Assembly: GCA_019925095.2 (NCBI GenBank)
Contig: CM034406.1
Span: forward strand, 18,208,888 to 18,272,887
DNA from: Dendrolimus kikuchii
Lineage: Eukaryota; Arthropoda; Insecta; Lepidoptera; Lasiocampidae
Length of the DNA stretch: 64,000 bases
Reading direction: 5' to 3'
Shown: piece by piece, positions 44,030 to 64,000 of the stretch
Layout of the letters: the number at the start of each line of letters is the position of its first letter
Numbering within the stretch: the stretch's first letter is position 1
Translations under genes and position numbers: made by a program
The notes under the pieces: generated by a model
What the model was told of the DNA's origin: nothing
The model's database searches: none
The model's input: the letters and a program-made list of their open reading frames with translations, nothing else

Positions 44030-46318
44030 TTATTCATAATCTTCATCATCACTGTCATCTGGTTCTGAGTAGCTATCCTCGTCATCTCGCTTTCTCTTTC
44101 TAGCTTGAACATTCTCCTTATTTTCCTTTTCATCTTTTGCTTCGGTTTCCGCTGACCGATGGTGGAATACAAATGATATACTCTTCGCTAAATCCCAACA
44201 CTGTTTCAATACTAAATCAGCAAGATTCTTCTTATCAGCACAATGGTACCAGTTGGAAAGATCCGATGTACAATCCGAATTCTCTGGTGGAAGTGTTACC
44301 TGTATGTTGTTGACACATCTACGACATTTGAACTTGCTGTGTGTATCTGACAGTGTATTTTCTTCCAACCTAAACAAGTCTTTCAAGTCTTCAGAAGTAA
44401 AATGCCGTAAGGATTCTTCATTTTGATCAACCACAGTATCACTTAATGCTTTCTTGTGTGCCTGACGTTGGAATATCTTTTCTTCTATCGTCCCTGTTGC
44501 TAATAGTCTATAGATATAGCAGGGTTTCTTTTGTCCATCACGCCATACTCTTGCCATAGCTTGCTCGTCATTAGCTGGGTTCCAATCCGGATCAAACATG
44601 ATAAGACGGTTAGCACCAATTAAATTTAGACCACAACCTCCAGCCTTAGAACTTAGCATGAATATCCATTCTTTAGATTCCTTACTGTTGAAACTCTCAA
44701 CAACTTTAGCTCGTTTCTTAATGGTCATACTGCCATCTAATCTTACATATTGGTAACACCGTTTCCTACATAGCTTTTCAAATAAATCCAATGTTTGAGT
44801 GTAGTTTGATACAAGGACAATCTTATCGTCTGTATTTGTTTTTAAGTTAGCCAAAATGCAGTCTAGAATCATTAATTTGCCAGAATATTCTGGCTTCACA
44901 TCCTTAATATCATAGTTGCTTGGCAATAAGTCTCTAGCTTTCTCAAATCCTTCTGCCCTTTCTATAATTTTGTCATAAACTAAATCTGGATGATTGCATA
45001 ATTTTTTCAGTGTTGTAATACTAGACAGGGCACTGAAAGCACTCTTTTCACCAGTCCCAGCATATTTGTTACGTATAGCATCTGAGTTGATAAAGTTCTT
45101 ATATATCTGTGTTTGTAATGGTGTCATCTTAACGCATATAACTTGCTCGAACTTGACCGGCAAGTATTTTGTAAGTAAACTACTTGTTCTACGTATCATA
45201 CACTTATTTACAATAGATGTTAATGTTTGCAGGCGTTCTTGAGCCTTTTCTCTTTCAGAATCACTGGCTAAAGCATCTTGACCTCTTAAAATAGGGTTTT
45301 CATATAGTTTCTTAAATTCTTGAGCTGTGCCTAGTATGCCCCCATTTACAAAGTGTACCAAACTGAAGTATTCTGTTAGATCATTCTGTATTGGTGTTCC
45401 TGATATTAGAATTCTCCTTTTTGCCTTTAAACCCATCAATGCCTGATAAGTCTGGTTTTCACTGTTTTTTAACCTGTGCCCCTCATCACAAAGTACTAAT
45501 CCAACTTCAGATGAGTGTAATATACTTGAATATATTCTAAAAGTCTCATATGAAATGATGAGGACTGGTGTAGCAACCCTTGTGGCTGCATATGTGTTCA
45601 TAAATTGTTGTAACTTCAATGTTATTTCAGCTTTAGAGCCTCCATCCATTGCTAAGGCATTAATTCTCTGTGAAAGCCACTTATGTATTTCATTATACCA
45701 ATTTTTCACCAAACTACTTGGACATACTATTATTGCCTTGGTAATTGTAGGTTTACAGTCTGGTCCTTGGCGTAATAGAGTCCATAATAAAGTTATACAT
45801 TGCAGTGTCTTCCCAAGCCCCATTTCATCAGCCATTATACATCCATATGCGTTTTCAATTTGATTCCCAGTTACGCAGTCATACATAAACTTTACGCCTT
45901 CTCTCTGATGCGGTCTGAGTATGTTGCCTAGGACAGGGTCCACGACAACTGCCACTTTTATGTCGTTAGGACTCATTTTCATCTTCTCATGCTCAGGAAT
46001 ATAAGGAGGCCGAAATAAAACCAGTGCATTTGGTTCATCGGGATCGTGGAGGGCGCGTCTAACTTGACTGCGTTTTAAACCCAAACTTTTACTGCAGAAA
46101 GATGAAATGTAGTTCGGTATGGGTACTTTGAAAGGCTTACTGAGTATTTGGCGGATGAGATTCTCATGGTCAGACATAGATAAGGATTGTGAAGGCGACT
46201 TCTGAGCCAAAGGAATTCTTGTACACTCCCGCCGTTTGCGTTTGGATGAGTCGAGAAGTGGGCTCTTAAATACATTATCGCCGGAGCCAACTTGGCTCGG
46301 CGCTAGACTGCGCCTCAT
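44030..46318 (-). CDS. Rad54: RAD54-like DNA repair and recombination translocase (762 aa, single exon)
   Basis: RAD54 is a nuclear SWI2/SNF2 dsDNA translocase that works with RAD51 in homologous recombination. The protein begins MRRSLAPSQ, the same start as vertebrate RAD54L, followed by [12 protein letters not shown] and [15 protein letters not shown], both diagnostic of RAD54 rather than other SNF2 proteins. Helicase motifs: Walker A DEMGLGKT (about 164-171), motif Ia [16 protein letters not shown] (278-281), SGTPIQND, and in lobe 2 [17 protein letters not shown] followed by TGTIEEKI. The C-terminus is acidic. The length is close to human (747 aa), and the ORF is uninterrupted over 2.3 kb, unlike the intron-rich neighbours. 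Drosophila calls this gene okra. I am very confident of the family. Confidence 0.96.
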   Translation of the reverse strand: MRRSLAPSQVGSGDNVFKSPLLDSSKRKRRECTRIPLAQKSPSQSLSMSDHENLIRQILSKPFKVPIPNYISSFCSKSLGLKRSQVRRALHDPDEPNALVLFRPPYIPEHEKMKMSPNDIKVAVVVDPVLGNILRPHQREGVKFMYDCVTGNQIENAYGCIMADEMGLGKTLQCITLLWTLLRQGPDCKPTITKAIIVCPSSLVKNWYNEIHKWLSQRINALAMDGGSKAEITLKLQQFMNTYAATRVATPVLIISYETFRIYSSILHSSEVGLVLCDEGHRLKNSENQTYQALMGLKAKRRILISGTPIQNDLTEYFSLVHFVNGGILGTAQEFKKLYENPILRGQDALASDSEREKAQERLQTLTSIVNKCMIRRTSSLLTKYLPVKFEQVICVKMTPLQTQIYKNFINSDAIRNKYAGTGEKSAFSALSSITTLKKLCNHPDLVYDKIIERAEGFEKARDLLPSNYDIKDVKPEYSGKLMILDCILANLKTNTDDKIVLVSNYTQTLDLFEKLCRKRCYQYVRLDGSMTIKKRAKVVESFNSKESKEWIFMLSSKAGGCGLNLIGANRLIMFDPDWNPANDEQAMARVWRDGQKKPCYIYRLLATGTIEEKIFQRQAHKKALSDTVVDQNEESLRHFTSEDLKDLFRLEENTLSDTHSKFKCRRCVNNIQVTLPPENSDCTSDLSNWYHCADKKNLADLVLKQCWDLAKSISFVFHHRSAETEAKDEKENKENVQARKRKRDDEDSYSEPDDSDDEDYE

Positions 46319-47981
46319 GATGGTAGTAGTTTAACTTTTCATTTATAATTATCACATAATTCTATTCTGTACAATTTATCAATTAACGCAGGTTACCAAA
46401 CAAACATTTTCTAAATATTTGCAGTTTTGCATACATAGTGCAAATTGTCATTACGTTGACAGTAACAGTCAGTAATAGTTTTTAACTTTATGGTTTACGA
46501 TATAAGGCTTTTTGAACTAAAGTGATTATGAGACTATTAATGCTATTCTATACTAGATGGCGCTTATTACTCCAATAAGAAGTATCACGGGAATCTGATA
46601 TGCCCACAGGAATCTTCCAAAGCCAAGTCTCGTTATAGCAGGAATCTATATACTCGCTTCTGTTACGATCTTCTTAGTGTGACAACTTGTTGCAACTGGC
46701 AAAATTTAAAGTAAAGCGTCGAAACCAGTAATCACGTCTAGCCAGAGAAACCGCTTCAAAAATGCAGTTGCTTTTCTCTTCACTCAGATTACTGTTGTGG
46801 TGCGGGTGACGATTGTGTTGGAAATCTGTAACTCGCACTCCTCTCCTGTATACAGGCTGACGGCATCGACAGGATTTGGCTAGAAATAAGATTACCATAC
46901 AATCTTTATACTTTTCCAAACGCTTTTGTCGATGTTACTGAACGACTAACGCAAATAACTAATAGCGACTAACTGGCCTCATTCATGCGCCCACCTCTTC
47001 AGTCTGTGTAACATCCAAGCAATTTTCACGGGTATGTACTTTAGGACAATTTAAAATTTGATATAGAAAAACACATGTAAACTTACAACTAACTGGATAA
47101 AATTGAATGTCTTCATATAGAAAGAAAGCTTGTAGTGGTAAATGAGTGTAATACACACATAAATGTTAAAGAAAAACTTTATTACAAAAACAGTTAACAA
47201 AACCTTTTTTCTTATGTTTTATAAAGTTAGAATACACTTTTTATTGATGTGAAACATCGATTACAATGGTAGGGTTTACATCACAGACAATAAATTGGGA
47301 CAGACCCGTTAATGCAGCATAGATACAATTTTTAATACTAAGATTTTGAAAATTACATATAAAATATATAGAACCAACGATGATAGCTTTGTATGGATGG
47401 AGTACAAGTTACAATTTTAAAGAGAAAAAAAAATAATAATAAAGAAATATTCTTCAAGTTTGTGACCACTATCAAGGAAAAAATTCCTAGAAATGACAAA
47501 CACCCAAAAAAAAAGTTATTTTATGATACTTTTCTATATAGAACATTTCATAGCTGTTTTCTTCTATTGCGTTTTGCTACTGCTAATAAATATCACTGAA
47601 GTTTTATTTCAACCAACATTTTATTTTAATTTTTTTTTACCGAATCATGCAAATTAAATGGAATAGAAAAAACTTATTAAATTTTTACAATTCTTGAGTG
47701 ACACAATCTAATAATGATTTAAGTAATAAAAGTTTGTTAAAAGTCTAATGGTGATATGCAATATCAAAACGCAACAAAAGAATCGCATAGTGTTGTGGCA
47801 CCTTTACGACTGTTTGTTTTATGCGCTTTTCTGAGGCTATATTTTTACTGGGCGTTTATAATTCCTGTTTTTCTTCAATATCACTATTAGCAAAAAAAAA
47901 AAATTGTTTTAAAAATCAATCAAAAGATAATAAAACCTTACTGGGTTGTTACAAAGCAAAAATAAAATTATAAAAAAAGAG
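46319..47981. other. Gap between Rad54 5' end and LRRC47 3' end
   Basis: No repeat family or gene recognised. A minus-strand open stretch (46674-46919) is weak. Presumably Rad54 promoter and LRRC47 3' UTR. Confidence 0.4.
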
Positions 47982-57799
<9,818 letters not shown>

Positions 57800-57954
57800 T
57801 TTTAATACGAGTCGATAAATATTACAAAACAACACATTAAATAAAATTAATTAATTTTTAAAAACGCAAGCCACGACGATTATTATTTTTTTCAATGATG
57901 AATAAATGAACTGAACGAATGGTAAACTGACCACAAATTGACAATTAATGAATG

Positions 57955-58222
57955 AGAATGAGAGACAGGGCGTTCCAGCATTAGCTCACAACGCCCAAAA
58001 TGCTCCGTTAGCCGTTCCACAAGGCGACCGCGGTTGTGGTCGTGGCGAAAACGATTCGATCACACGACGCTCACTACGACCCATGTCAAGAAGTGAGTCG
58101 AATAGCCGTTTTGGATTTATGATTGTAACGCCGGCAAGCAAGTGGAACGGGAAAAATCGCGGTCGTGAACGTGGTCGTTGTGAGTCCCGAATGGAACGTA
58201 TGCTATGTGGTCAAATGTTCTA
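57955..58222 (+). repeat. About 270-bp dispersed repeat, copy 2
   Basis: CAACGCCCAAAATGCTCCGT to ATGGAACGTATGC. It sits 150 bp upstream of the LRRC47 start, where promoter elements would be expected. Confidence 0.7.
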
Positions 58223-58898
58223 ATAGTAAGGTTTAACATCACTTAATGGCTAATTTCATTCCAATAATCAGGCCCCTGTCTTAGGGACTGACTAAATTTA
58301 CTCAGCTCCATTCGCATTTCGCTGGACAATTTTGGTCACACTTATTCGGCTCCGATTCGACCAGCTGCGTACAGGAGAGTAATATTGTTAAGGCTCTCCT
58401 TGCGTGTTATCTTCGTTCAAATGCCTCTTCCTACCGCGTACAGCTCTGAGTGACTGAGAAGCGTATGTTACTCTCTGATACCATCATCAAATAATAATCA
58501 AATCTAAAACTATTCAAGTTGAAACCTGTCGAAAAAATGAGAGTAGATAGTGATGTGGAATAATATCCGAGCCAATTCAACTTCAAATATTTTGTATTCC
58601 AGAGATCAATAATCACATGACAGAGTATTCTTAAAATCAAACTTATTATAAAACACAATTAAATGAAACAAAAAGACATCTTGAAAACTATGAGCATTCG
58701 ATATTAATGATGTGCGAGTCATGGTGTGGCCATCCGCTTAGTGTTGCCACTTTATGCTACAGATAATCCGCATGCAGCGCTGAACGCGGCGATACAGCGC
58801 TGAATGCTGTCCTGAGCATGCGAATGATAAAAACACACTTGTCTTCATTTTATCTCTGTTCGCTGCGAAGCTGAATAGATGCGAAAAGTTGAACGGAT

Positions 58899-59299
58899 GC
58901 GTACGTGTCTTCATAAAAAAACTTGTATTTTCTATGGACAAAATCTGAATTGATCTGAATAAGCGTAGTTAGTCCCTAATCCGACGGTATCCACTGTAAT
59001 CCGACATGCCTATCATACATACATAACTTCACGCCAGTTCCCTTGCGGGGTAGGTACGAATAACAGAGCGCCATTTAGACTTATTCTTATGCCTATCACT
59101 CTACATAATTATGTAGTGTGACTTTGATTTGTAATTTGTTGTACGTGTCTTCATAAAAAACTTGTATTTTCTATGGACAAAATCTGAATTGATCTGAATA
59201 AGTGTAGTTAGTCCCTAATCCGACGGTATCCACTGTAATCCGACATGCCTATCAGTCCACATAATTATGTAGTGTGATTTTGATTTGTAATTTGTCGGC
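58899..59299 (+). repeat. Tandem duplication, about 160-bp unit
   Basis: GTGTCTTCATAAAAAA through GTAATCCGACATGCCTATCA and ATAATTATGTAGTGTGA occurs twice (58903 on and 59143 on) with few differences. The first unit contains a 73-bp RTE insertion (59016-59088). Confidence 0.85.
59016..59088 (-). mobile_element. Very short RTE insertion with 10-bp TSD
   Basis: TACATACATAACTTCACGCC and the next 53 bp match the RTE 3' tip. Flanked by ATGCCTATCA at 59006-59015 and 59089-59098. Confidence 0.88.
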
Positions 59300-59329
59300 T
59301 TACAATGTACTCTTTAAAAAAAATCCGAA

Positions 59330-59650
59330 CTTCGCAAAACGAAGGCGCTCGAGCCCAGGGGGCAACTTGCTCGAGGGAGCTCCCTAGGGGGCTTAACCTC
59401 GGCTGGATTGCTGCCATGAAAAGGGGTTGAATCTAACAATGCCGACTAGAGGGCGAGACAATGTACTAATTGAGAACGGGCGACGTGTAGTATAAAGCCC
59501 AAGGGGAAGGATCCCGGCGGACAGGGATCGGCAGTTCGCAGCGGCCTACGCTATTTTACTGCCGTTTCGCAACGTGTTTGGGCTGGGAGAAAAGAAACGG
59601 CGAAGGAAACTTTCCAGCAACACGCCTGGTCCTATGGTGGCACTATGTCT
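59330..59650 (+). repeat. GC-rich dispersed repeat ('CGAGGGAGCTCCCTA'), copy 2
   Basis: Matches 14985-15362 and then extends to CCAGCAACACGCCTGG. The following 59650-59960 is also GC-richer than background, with AATAAATTACTTCACTTCAG near its end, possibly the tail of the same element. Confidence 0.65.
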
Positions 59651-60334
59651 CCTGGCGTACCTCGCGGGGACGTGAAGAGAGCGTGATTGGCGGCGTCTGT
59701 GTCTGTCTGTCGGTCCTGCCAGACTGCCGTCCTAACTAGTGGCTAGCGCAACGCGGGAGCGCACATATTTAGAGTAGCTCTATCTCGCTCGCACATCATC
59801 CGTCCCGCTCACAGATTGTGCTATATATTGTATTAGCTGTACGACTTGTTAATATTTGTACTTAGGTTACCGTTTCCAAAATAAATTACTTCACTTCAGT
59901 TCACATCAGCACTCGACATTGAATACCACTCTCTGCCATCTGAAGTATAGTTAAACTCTACCTCTTACTGCTACAAACCTTATAGTCACAAACAGGGTGA
60001 CAGCAAGGCGACCCTTACTCCCATCTCCTTTATTCCACACCTTCTACCCGATCCTCAAGACTGGCAACGCGTTGGATTCGCCCTGGTGTTGCAAACGGCC
60101 ATCTGCCTATTTGATAGTTTTGCAATTAAAAAATTTAGACGAATATTTTCCATAGAAAAATCAGAATGGGTGCCATCTTATCAGTGAAATGTCTAGTCGT
60201 CCGGTATCTGGACGACTAGACATTTCTATGTGAACAGTCCTATAAGAAACTTGCTAGTCTTTTGATCACCGGACAAGCAGACGTACGAGCTCACGTCACC
60301 GATATATGGTGGAAATACTAACAAAGCGGACAAA

Positions 60335-60480
60335 ACGCTATGCTTCCACTTTTATCATACGTACAGCTCTGAAGAGTGGAACTCTTTACCGTCGTCTGTT
60401 TTTCCTGAAATATATAGTCTAGGTGTCTTCAAGTCTCACGTAAGCAGGTATCTTCCAGGTAAGCGTGCTCCACCTTAGAC
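60335..60480 (+). pseudogene. LINE RT C-terminal fragment
   Basis: SSEEWNSLPSSVFPEIYSLG and FKSHVSRYLPG can be read to a stop, a pattern common at the ends of jockey/CR1-type RTs. Confidence 0.5.
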
Positions 60481-60534
60481 TGCATTTCCGCTTGACATCA
60501 GGCGCAATGTCAGTCAAACACGAACCTATTCATT

Positions 60535-60796
60535 TAGGGCATTCCGCTAGTAGTTCACAACGCCCAAAACGCTCAGTTAGCCGTACCACAAGGCGACCGC
60601 GATCGTTGTGGTCGTGGCGTAAACGTCACTAATGACGTCATCATTTTCGATCACACAACGCTCACGACGACCCATGTCAATAGGTGGGTCGAATAGCCGT
60701 TCCACTTGGGTTTACGATCGTTACGCCAAGAAGCAAATGGAACGGGAAAACTCGCGGTCGTGGACGTGGTCGTTGTGCGTCCCTAATGGAACGTAG
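60535..60796 (+). repeat. About 270-bp dispersed repeat, copy 3
   Basis: CACAACGCCCAAAACGCTC to CCCTAATGGAACGTAG. Contains the near-palindrome ACGTCACTAATGACGTCA. Confidence 0.7.
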
Positions 60797-60799
60797 CCA

Positions 60800-63150
60800 A
60801 TATAAACAAAAAAAAAAAAAGACTAGCAAGATCCTTTTATTAATGCCTGGAATTATTTTCAAATGTAATGATATATTTTTTATTAATTATGACGATGTTT
60901 ACGCAACATGATAAATAATAATTAAACGATTAATGGTATTAAAAGATAAGCGGTTTCCCGTTGATAACGAGTTAAAGTATTGATTTCAGTTCTTGACTTT
61001 GGCTATTTGATATAAATTAATAGTTTTAAGCATAGGTATATGGTTTATAACTACCTATAATAGTGGGTTGTAAATAAGTACGTATACTTATGTAAATGTT
61101 TAAGAAACACATCAGAACTACATCTAAAGTTAAAGCACTGAAAATCAGTGCTGTGACGGACTATGTTTCGGCACAGCAAAAACTAAGTGCCAACCTTATT
61201 TTGCAAATTGCGGCACACGTTTTCATTGTTATTGTTATTATTATAAATTATTATTAAGTGTCGCATTTTTGGAAATAAATATTTTCTTTCTTACTTTTCT
61301 TTTTCTTTCTAGATATTAAAGTATAAAGCGTTTAATCCATAATCCCAAACAAAGAAGAAAATACAAAATGTTTTAAATCAACCTTTTACACCAATGGTGT
61401 CCAAACTATTTAATTTCGTAGACCCCTTGCCAATTTTCCCTGTATTTGGTGGACCCCCTATCTTTACAAAATAACTCCACTAAACTACTACTAATTAATA
61501 AATAACGGACTTCAAAAACGGAAAGAGATTCTCAAGTCGTCGTGTAGTAATAATAGATTGTTACCCGAGCGGTGAAAGTGACATATTTAGACAAAAGATG
61601 GTTTATATGATGGTTAATAGGCCTTTCATCCAAGGTTAACACTTTGCTTTTCAGTACGCGTCTCTTCGGCGACAAAGCGGTAAAATACGAAATAGTTAAA
61701 CGTTCCCAAGCTTATTCTCGACCGGTGATGGGTCTAATTCCCAAAAGAAAACTCGACACATTATTATAAAAAAATTATTAACTCCCGCGGTGACGATTTT
61801 CTTGTTTTTTTTTTTCGAAATATATTAATTTTATATAATTTTAGTTCGAACTTCGAGTTGGGCGCCAGTTTACTAGTTTATATATGTTAAGGTGCTACAA
61901 GATATTAAGATGTTTTGGATTGTAATAGATTTTAATTCAGATCACAGAAAAGTCTCAGCGGACATTAGCGAATTGTCTTGCTTTGACATCGTGAACAGTA
62001 CATTTTTCACTTTGGTGGAGGTTGCTGCTGAAGCGTAAAACCTCAGCGTAAATTTGAAAAGCAATTTACTAGTATAATATGATTTTACAAAATTGTTGAT
62101 ATTTTTTATTACAATTTATACTGCGATTTAAGTGGCGGTAAAAAAAGTTGGGATATGTATTTATGGTTCGCATAGTTAATAAATTTTTTGACAGCAGGGA
62201 AAATCATTTCCCAGGGACAAAAATTATTGTTTTCATCCCTATGTTCAAGCAATTACAAGCGTACTTTTAGAATATGAGAAATGTATATATATATATTTTA
62301 TATATGTTCAGCCATAACTTTTTTGTTTATGAACCGATTTGGACAATTCGTTTGTGCGTTGATTTCAGTATAAATTTTATAACTTGTAAGTACTCTCATA
62401 TAGCGTACTATCATATTGTTTTAATTTTCTATAAATAGAATGTAAAAATTTCATGACGACTTGCTTAAATTGAATTCACTAATGTAGAGCCCTATTTGCA
62501 GCTCGCGGACAGATTTTGTTTTCGCTGACGTGGACCCTTGAAGCTCGATGTGGACCTCCAGGAGCCCATACGGACCACTTTGGGTACCTATGATAGATCG
62601 TAGGTAATAAAATTTTGATTAAGTTCTGTGTGTAGACACAAAGAATTTGATCAAAATTTTAATTAAAAAGTATTTCGTAAGACGCTAGGCAAGGCTTGCT
62701 CCATTTTAATCGCATTTACACCTGGCTTGAGGTGCAATGTGGGTCAAACGCCTTTATAATATAAAAAAAACTTTTCAGAATAAAATTATACGATGTCCAT
62801 CGCCGTCATCTATTATACGGACTATAATTAACCTGTAGGGGTGTCCAGTTTGCACAATGAATTATAAAATAAAAAAATTTAGTGATCTGAGCTGATTCCG
62901 AAAATATATTTTTTAGAAATTAAACTATCTTAAAAATTAAATTACACTACAAAAAAAATAATTATAAACATTTACAAGTAAAAAATGTAGTCTATATCGC
63001 TGTCGGTGGGGAGCGTTCCCAAAATGCTGGCCGCATTCCCACGTTATATGACAACGCTAATTCCCTAAATATAGGCCAGCTTTTTGGTCTTTCTTACATG
63101 TTCTTTTTTACAATGACTTTATAAACTATATAATATAAACAATAAAAGAT
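60800..63150. other. Repeat-poor or degenerate stretch, no gene
   Basis: 61393-62590 begins TGGTGTCCAAACTATTT with GTAGACCCC and ends GGACCACTTTGGGTACC, reminiscent of the hAT element at 20904 but too worn to call. The rest is AT-rich with nothing recognised. Confidence 0.35.
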
Positions 63151-63152
63151 AT

Positions 63153-63457
63153 ATCCGTACAGGAACGGAAAAAGAATACAATTTCCTGCGGCCGGGCAAC
63201 CTTTCGTAAGAGGCGACAAAACAACCCACAGCCAGTGGTAGGCTGTTTGCCCTACTGGATGACTACCACCCATGGTATAGAGTATGCCGCTATAAAAACC
63301 TTGACTTGTGTTCCGACATTAGATACCAGGTTCCAGTCTCCCTTAAGAGAGCAGCAGCGTATTTGTAGCACCTTTGGTATTGCAAATGTCCATAGGCGAT
63401 GGTGACCGCTTTCCATCAAGTGGGCCGTCTGCTGTCTGCTGAACTCAGGCAAAAAAA
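63153..63457 (+). repeat. 300-bp dispersed repeat, copy at 63.3 kb
   Basis: ATCCGTACAGGAACGGAAA to GAACTCAGGC plus an A-run. It ends inside a minus-strand Helitron-like fragment (63462-63570) related to 23787. Confidence 0.82.
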
Positions 63458-63734
63458 TTGCATCGTGTTCTCCGTCGTATATATAGTCTATTCCAGTTGT
63501 TTTTTATTTAAATAGCTTCAATGCACAGACAGGACATGTTTAGAATTTTATAATATTATAGATATTCAGCTTCATCGAATCAAAGTAAGATTGATGTATT
63601 AAAAAACCCTAAAAATGAAATTATCACTGTATTGGCTTACAGTTTATCAGTTAATCCCCTTCATTACCCCTTACCCCGCAGCGAGCGGCTATTTAAGTTA
63701 TTAAGCCTATTAATTAAAGAACAGTAGTGTAAGA

Positions 63735-63872
63735 ATGGCGAATTGGCAGGTGCTGGGCGTTTTGGCAATACTGGCTACGGTACTTGGAATTTTTTATGTG
63801 ACGTTATACTGTGAGAATGTTTTTGAAGCCATGACAGTTGTTGCTAAGGCCCTCGGCTCGCGTTTCAAATGA
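63735..63872 (+). CDS. Possible 45-aa single-pass membrane microprotein
   Basis: ATG (AAGAATGG context) to TGA with no break. The sequence has a hydrophobic stretch VLGVLAILATVLGIFYVTLY (about 6-25) after a short N-terminus and a basic tail ending GSRFK. I do not recognise a family. It begins soon after a poorly conserved intergenic region, and a SINE-body fragment (63885-64000) follows directly. It could be chance; no RBS-like or splice evidence decides. Confidence 0.3.
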   Translation: MANWQVLGVLAILATVLGIFYVTLYCENVFEAMTVVAKALGSRFK

Positions 63873-64000
63873 CGTGCTAGTAGTGTTGAAGGAAAATATC
63901 GTAACAGAAATTATACATCGATATAAACGATGCATGGAACTTGCCGATCTGTCTTAGACAAGCGTGGAAGCTATATTATCCTCTTTCCTAGAAAAAGGGA

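Noticed and set aside
46674..46919. 81-aa minus-strand open frame upstream of Rad54
   Set aside because: Cys/His content looks interesting but no family, no supporting exon; may be chance.

Overview
This window comes from an insect nuclear genome, most likely a moth or butterfly (Lepidoptera). The genes have introns with GT..AG borders. The intergenic and intronic DNA is AT-rich and crowded with nested transposons, including Helitrons that end in CTAG, RTE-type LINE tails ending in (ATGT)n, an R1-type LINE, a BEL/Pao LTR element, tRNA-headed SINEs, a DD37D mariner and a hAT element. Both selenoprotein O genes carry cysteine at the selenocysteine position, which fits a lineage that has lost selenoproteins. 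No sequence search was run; all names rest on motif recognition.

Layout. (1) 1-8747, plus strand: the last eight exons of a SelO gene (protein AMPylase); its 5' part lies outside the window. (2) 9631-41161, plus strand: a complete second SelO gene of 11 exons (549 aa), head to tail with the first. Its introns hold most of the mobile DNA, including one 12.9 kb intron with a roughly 11 kb inverted-repeat-bounded block that itself contains a BEL/Pao element (27994-34848, minus). (3) 44030-46318, minus strand: an intronless RAD54 DNA-repair translocase gene. (4) 47982-57799, minus strand: a complete six-exon LRRC47-like gene (529 aa). (5) 57800-64000: repeats, with one possible small membrane-protein ORF at 63735-63872.

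The host genes are housekeeping genes with no evident shared pathway: mitochondrial AMPylation (SelO x2), homologous recombination (Rad54) and a leucine-rich-repeat protein with a tRNA-synthetase-like domain (LRRC47). The points most worth a second look are the tandem SelO pair with altered activation-loop cysteines, the in-frame TGA-CTA between gag and pol of the BEL/Pao element, the large inverted-repeat structure around that element, the inverted MITE pair that brackets two SelO exons, and several nested insertions whose order can be read directly from target-site duplications.
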